Of a DNA stretch of 64,000 bases, positions 59,777-64,000 are shown piece by piece. The DNA is from Eriocheir sinensis (taxonomy: Eukaryota > Arthropoda > Malacostraca > Decapoda > Varunidae): NCBI RefSeq assembly GCF_024679095.1, contig NC_066549.1:5761420-5825419 (forward strand), written 5' to 3'. The notes below the pieces were generated by a model, which had not been told where the DNA came from, ran no database searches, and was given only the letters and a program-made list of their open reading frames with translations. A program made the translations under genes and the position numbers. The stretch's first letter is position 1, and each line of letters opens with the position of its first letter.

Positions 59777-60143
59777 TGATTTTTTGTGTATATACTAAAA
59801 CATTAAAAGAAAATGTGTTGTTTCGTCGACTTTCATATTTTTTGTTCATTTATTAGTTTTTTTTTGTGTGTGTGTGTTTGTGTGTTATTAATATCCGCAA
59901 CAGTGGAAAGCGTTATTTTTTTTTTGGGGGGGGGGGGGTTCAGCGTTGGTATGTTTTTTTTTTTTTTTGCTGTCACTCAAGCTTAAGACCCGTTCGACCC
60001 TGACTGATTGGATTTGCTATTGACCTAACTGGGCTTCCGGGTTGAAATCTAGGTCATGGGGCGAAGGTCAAGGCCACACACATCCAAAGCGCCTTCATAT
60101 TTTACAGTTTGTCTCTAGCTATCAGGACTCACACTACTCTATT
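59775..60143. other. Spacer with G12 and T-runs
   Basis: G-run at 59926-59937 and T-run at 59954-59969; about 150 bp of mixed sequence follows. No gene. Confidence 0.4.
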
Positions 60144-60228
60144 TAGGAGCAGATGGTAGCGGGGTTTTTTTCATTATTGTTTTCTTTTTTTTTTACGCCC
60201 TTGCAATGTCTCCTATGCTATAAAAAAA
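60144..60228 (+). repeat. R2 dispersed repeat, copy 9
   Basis: TAGGAGCAGATGGTAGCGGG, T-run, CATTATTGTTTTC, T-run, ACGCCCTTGCAATGTCTCCT and A-run; more diverged than other copies. Confidence 0.82.
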
Positions 60229-60439
60229 AGGTTCTATAATTTTAACCGGTATTCTGAAACTGTTAAATGATGTCTAGAAATATTGAGCTCATCATCGTCT
60301 TCACAACACATTTTCACATATCAAAAGCGCGAAATAATTACAAAAGAAAAGTGTTTGTGCGATAAATTCATGGTAGCAGAACAAAAGATTATAAACATTT
60401 CTCTCTCTCGCTCCTTTTGCCTCACCTCGGTCAGTTCAT
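60229..60439. other. AT-rich spacer
   Basis: No gene or repeat recognised. Confidence 0.35.
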
Positions 60440-60930
60440 ATTTCTATTTTTCATCTGTTTCATATTTTAATTCCCCTGCATTTGTTTTTTTCTTCCTTCC
60501 TTTCTTTCTTCCTTTCATTCAGTCACTGTTTTGCCGCCTCAGCTTTCCTCGTGTTGATTTGTCCTTTATTTTCATCCGTCTAAGGTATTCTAACACCCCT
60601 GCTTTTATATTTCCTTCCTTCCTTCCTTTGTTTCAATCAGTCACTATTCTACTTTCTCAATTTTACTCGTGTTGATATTTTTTTTAATCCGTGTAACATA
60701 TTCTAACACCCCTGCTTTTGTTTTTTCTTCCTTCCTTCCTTTGTTTCATTCAGCCATTATTCTACTCTCTCAATTTTACTCGTGTTGATATTTTTTTAAA
60801 TCCGTGTAACATATTCTAACACCCCTGCTTTTGTTTTTTCTTCCTTCCTTCCTTTGTTTCATTCAGCCATTATTCTACTTTCTCAATTTTACTCATGTTG
60901 ATTTTTATACTTATTTTTTATCCAAGAGTC
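60440..60930. repeat. 113-bp tandem repeat, about 4 units
   Basis: TATTCTAACACCCCTGCTTT at 60587, 60699 and 60813 (spacing 112-114); each unit also has TTCCTTCCTTCCTTTGTTTC, TTCTCAATTTTACTC and GTGTTGAT. The last two full units are nearly identical. Confidence 0.94.
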
Positions 60931-61072
60931 GACTCCAGTACACGTGTCTGGTGATGATGGTTCAGGCGGCGATACAAAATACATCTCAGTGCTGGAAGGG
61001 AAATCGTCGAGTCCAAATAATATATCTTGTGGCGATGCAGCTTGGCGATATGAAGTTGTTTTTTTTTTTCAG

Positions 61073-61129
61073 CGACGGAAGCAGCAGCGCGGGTAACTGC
61101 TTTTATGAGAATGCTGGTCCGTTAGTTTA
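61073..61129 (+). CDS. Possible terminal exon fragment
   Basis: A strong acceptor (thirteen T then CAG at 61060-61071) precedes a short open frame (DGSSSAGNCFYENAGPLV, stop 61128-61130). The sequence upstream (60930-61050) is also non-repetitive. No partner exon and no family recognised. Confidence 0.15.
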
Positions 61130-61139
61130 AGCAATGGTC

Positions 61140-61898
61140 AACGTTTTGGCATGATATTTTTTTTTAATCCTTCAGCTCGTTGTTTATTACCGGAGCTGTG
61201 TTTTAATTTTGTTTCTTATGCAAGTGCTCGTTTATTTCTTTTTATTATTACTTTTTTTTTTATAATTGCTTCTATATATCTTGCTTTATGGCCGTTATTT
61301 TTGTTTTGATGTTGTTGTTTTTATTTTTCATCATCTCTTCTTTCTGTTATTTTTTTTTGTTATTTTCTTCTGAACGACTGCTGTTGAATATTTTACAGAT
61401 TACATGTTTTTTTTTATTCATTATTCGTTAATCATATTTTTCTTAACCTATTTGTGTATATATTTATCTTTTTTATTGTACTTACCCATCAATTATTTTA
61501 CTGATTTATTATTACTTTTCAACCGTCTATCATATACTAATACCACTGGCTTTTTTTTCTTAGCCAGAGTAACCTAATTTCAATCTCCCTTTGTTTCATT
61601 GATTCGATATTTTAACTTCTTTATAATTTTCCAGTCGCGTAAAAGCTTCATTACCATGTCATCATTTTCTTTTATCTCTGGTCATATTTTCGTGTTCGTC
61701 CCCTTTTCATATTTTCCGTGGAGTTGTTATTTAATCTTCTTAATTAGTTTTCGTTCGCTTATAAGCCTCGTTACAACTTCATTATTCTCTTAACCCGTGC
61801 AGAGTATATATATGTATCATTCTCTTTTCGTATGTTTTTTTTCTTCTCGTGGAGTCGGGTACAATTATTCTAGTGTTCTGCTATTTTCTTTTTTTTCG
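61140..61898. other. AT/T-rich DNA
   Basis: T-runs and TTATT-rich sequence with GTTATTT and CATTACCATGTCATCATT stretches. No gene. Confidence 0.4.
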
Positions 61899-62120
61899 TA
61901 GACTATCTCATTTTTTGGGAGGGGTAGACTATCTCATTTTGGGGGGGTGGCTAGACTATCTCATTTTCTTTTTGTTTTGTTTTTTTGGGTAGACTATCTC
62001 TTTTGTTTGTTATCTCTTTTATTTCTTTTTTTGTGGGGTACTCTGTCATTTATGTTTTTGTTTTTTGGGGGGTAGACTTTCATTTTTTTGGGGGGTACAC
62101 TATCTCATTTTTTTCCTTAG
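61899..62120. repeat. GTAGACTATCTCATTTT short repeat, 6 copies
   Basis: GTAGACTATCTC(A)TTTT or variants at about 61899, 61925, 61951, 61989, 62072 and 62094, separated by G- and T-runs of varying length (25-80 bp). Confidence 0.88.
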
Positions 62121-62427
62121 TCTTTTATTTTTTATTTGTGGAGTCGGGAATCTACCTTTCATTTTCTTCTAGTATACCACTTTTCCCTTTTTTTGTGAGA
62201 TTGTAATTTTTTCCTCTTTTTTTCATATATTTTTTTTCCGTGACGTATGATATCTTATTTTAATGTGCATCTACTATATCCTTTTTCCTGTTTTTAGTGG
62301 GTACAAAGTCTCATTTTTTCCTCATTCTCTGTACAAACATTTCTTTTTACCTGGAGTCGGAAAATGTTCTTTTAACTTTCTTCTGGCACTTTGTTTTTTC
62401 CTGTTTATTTATTTATTTATATTTTTT
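62121..62427. other. T-rich spacer
   Basis: TGGAGTCGG boxes at 62139 and 62352 suggest decayed repeats. No gene. Confidence 0.4.
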
Positions 62428-62552
62428 TACAACAAAGGAGACAGCTCAAGGGCACAAAAAAAGGAAACAATAATAAAAAAAACGCTACTTAGTGCTCCTA
62501 AAAAGAATCCAAAGAGGTGTCCGAAAGAGAGGTCAGTTTCGGATCTCTACTT
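62428..62552 (-). repeat. R2 dispersed repeat, copy 10 (long form)
   Basis: T-run, ACAACAAAGGAGACAGCTCA, AGGGCACA, A-run, GGAAACAATAAT, CGCTACTTAGTGCTCC and GTGTCCGAAAGAGAGGTC. Confidence 0.9.
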
Positions 62553-63421
<869 letters not shown>

Positions 63422-63524
63422 TAGCCAGCAATAATGTTTCATATTGCACATAACATTTATTTGTATTTATTGGTTAATTCCCTTCTAATGTGGGACCTTT
63501 ATTGCCTAGTATTTTTTGCCACCA

Positions 63525-63559
63525 CACGCACATACATACACACATACACATAACCCCCA

Positions 63560-63614
<55 letters not shown>

Positions 63615-63676
63615 CACTCACTCCCAACCCACACACACTCCCCCCTTTTCCCCTCCTCCCCCCACACACACACATG
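63525..63676. repeat. (CA)n-rich tract
   Basis: ACACATACA, CA at 63562-63611, then CACTCCCC-rich DNA up to the LINE fragment. Confidence 0.93.
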
Positions 63677-63677
63677 C

Positions 63678-64000
63678 CACGTAATAAAATTTGGAAAGCG
63701 TGTAATGAGCTCTGGCTAGCACTATCGTTTACAGATATCTGACAAGAGGAACGATTTAGTAGTAGTAATTATCAGTAACAAAGCAAGACTAGATGGCCGT
63801 ATTAATGAAAAAGTAAGGAACATGTGTAGCCTGTTAGCGAAAATGAGAGTATCCGTTACAGACATCAAGGAGGAAATGGTTAGAAAAAGGTAATTACGTG
63901 TTTCATAAGACCAACACTTGAATATGCAGCAGCAGTATGGAAGCAACACTCGAAGAATCATGTTGAGAAGATTGCAAAGGTACGAGGAGGCGGTATAAGA
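63678..64000 (+). pseudogene. Non-LTR retrotransposon reverse-transcriptase fragment, runs off window
   Basis: The frame from 63678 reads HVIKFGKRVMSSG, then an in-frame TAG at 63717, then HYRLQISDKRNDLVVVIISN and a stretch ending DIKEEMVRKR with TAA at 63891. A one-base shift from 63890 resumes as VITCFIRPTLEYAAAVWKQH and on to the window end. The order (K-FGK, DL-VVI, RPTLEYA-VW) is that of the thumb region of CR1/jockey-group reverse transcriptases. The stop and frameshift show that it is dead. It begins right after a CA tract, so its 5' part is lost. Confidence 0.85.

Overview
The window is nuclear DNA of a eukaryote, most likely a decapod crustacean, possibly a crab. The sequence shows an extreme load of simple-sequence DNA (GA/CT, GT/CA, AGG, ATC, TAG), many minisatellites and satellites of 45-180 bp, a short TTAGG-type telomeric tract (the ancestral arthropod telomere motif), a tRNA-Val-like SINE, decayed CR1/jockey-like LINE pieces, and several short dispersed repeat families that recur many times within 64 kb. 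Assignment to decapods rests on this overall style and on general familiarity with such repeats, not on a database match. There are no operons, ribosome binding sites or other prokaryotic features. Nearly all long open frames are translations of simple repeats (poly Leu-Ser, Arg-Glu, Cys-Val, Thr-His) and are not genes.

Genes. One gene is well supported, on the minus strand. Its last coding exon (33368-33559) and the exon before it (35631-35766) have good splice signals, matching phase and ordinary codon composition. Together they encode one membrane-spanning segment with a short cytoplasmic tail. A third, phase-compatible piece carrying a start codon lies at 40085-40107. The three-exon model gives a 116-residue protein with an extracellular NHS sequon, one transmembrane helix, a basic cluster and no signal peptide. 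This layout resembles KCNE potassium-channel beta subunits, but the family assignment is tentative. Weak candidates for other exons are at 30241-30283 (+), 52467-52526 (+), 26562-26620 (-) and 61073-61129 (+), and a TATA-type promoter candidate lies at 41089.

Mobile elements. The window holds two copies of a hAT-like MITE (11580-11779 and 22872-23074, 25-bp terminal inverted repeats and 8-bp target duplications); a complete tRNA-derived SINE with a 12-bp target duplication (27024-27299) and a 5'-truncated relative (40951-41028); three LINE fragments (9075-9360, 20920-21066, 63678-64000); and a 1.13-kb element with 100-bp, 98% identical inverted termini (18883-20013). Five dispersed families, called R1 to R5 here, are R1 (about 200 bp, 5 loci), R2 (about 115 bp, 10 clear copies), R3 (about 190 bp, 2), R4 (about 95 bp, 2) and R5 (about 180 bp, 2).

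Layout. 0-2.7 kb: mixed sequence and microsatellites. 2.7-7.3 kb: pyrimidine-rich satellite. 7.3-8.9 kb: minisatellite and GT tracts. 9-12.5 kb: LINE, AT-rich tandem arrays and MITE. 12.5-16.4 kb: 60/83-bp minisatellites in both orientations. 16.4-24 kb: R1 array, inverted-repeat element, telomeric tract, LINE tail, second MITE. 24-29.5 kb: tandem arrays, SINE, nested R1/R5. 29.5-33 kb: trinucleotide repeats. 33.3-40.2 kb: the minus-strand gene, its introns filled with GA tracts, a G-run cluster and a 160-bp satellite. 41-44 kb: purine-rich on the plus strand. 45-47 kb and 52.6-59.7 kb: pyrimidine-rich. 60-64 kb: T-rich tandem repeats, R2, a 270-bp CT tract and a LINE fragment running off the end.
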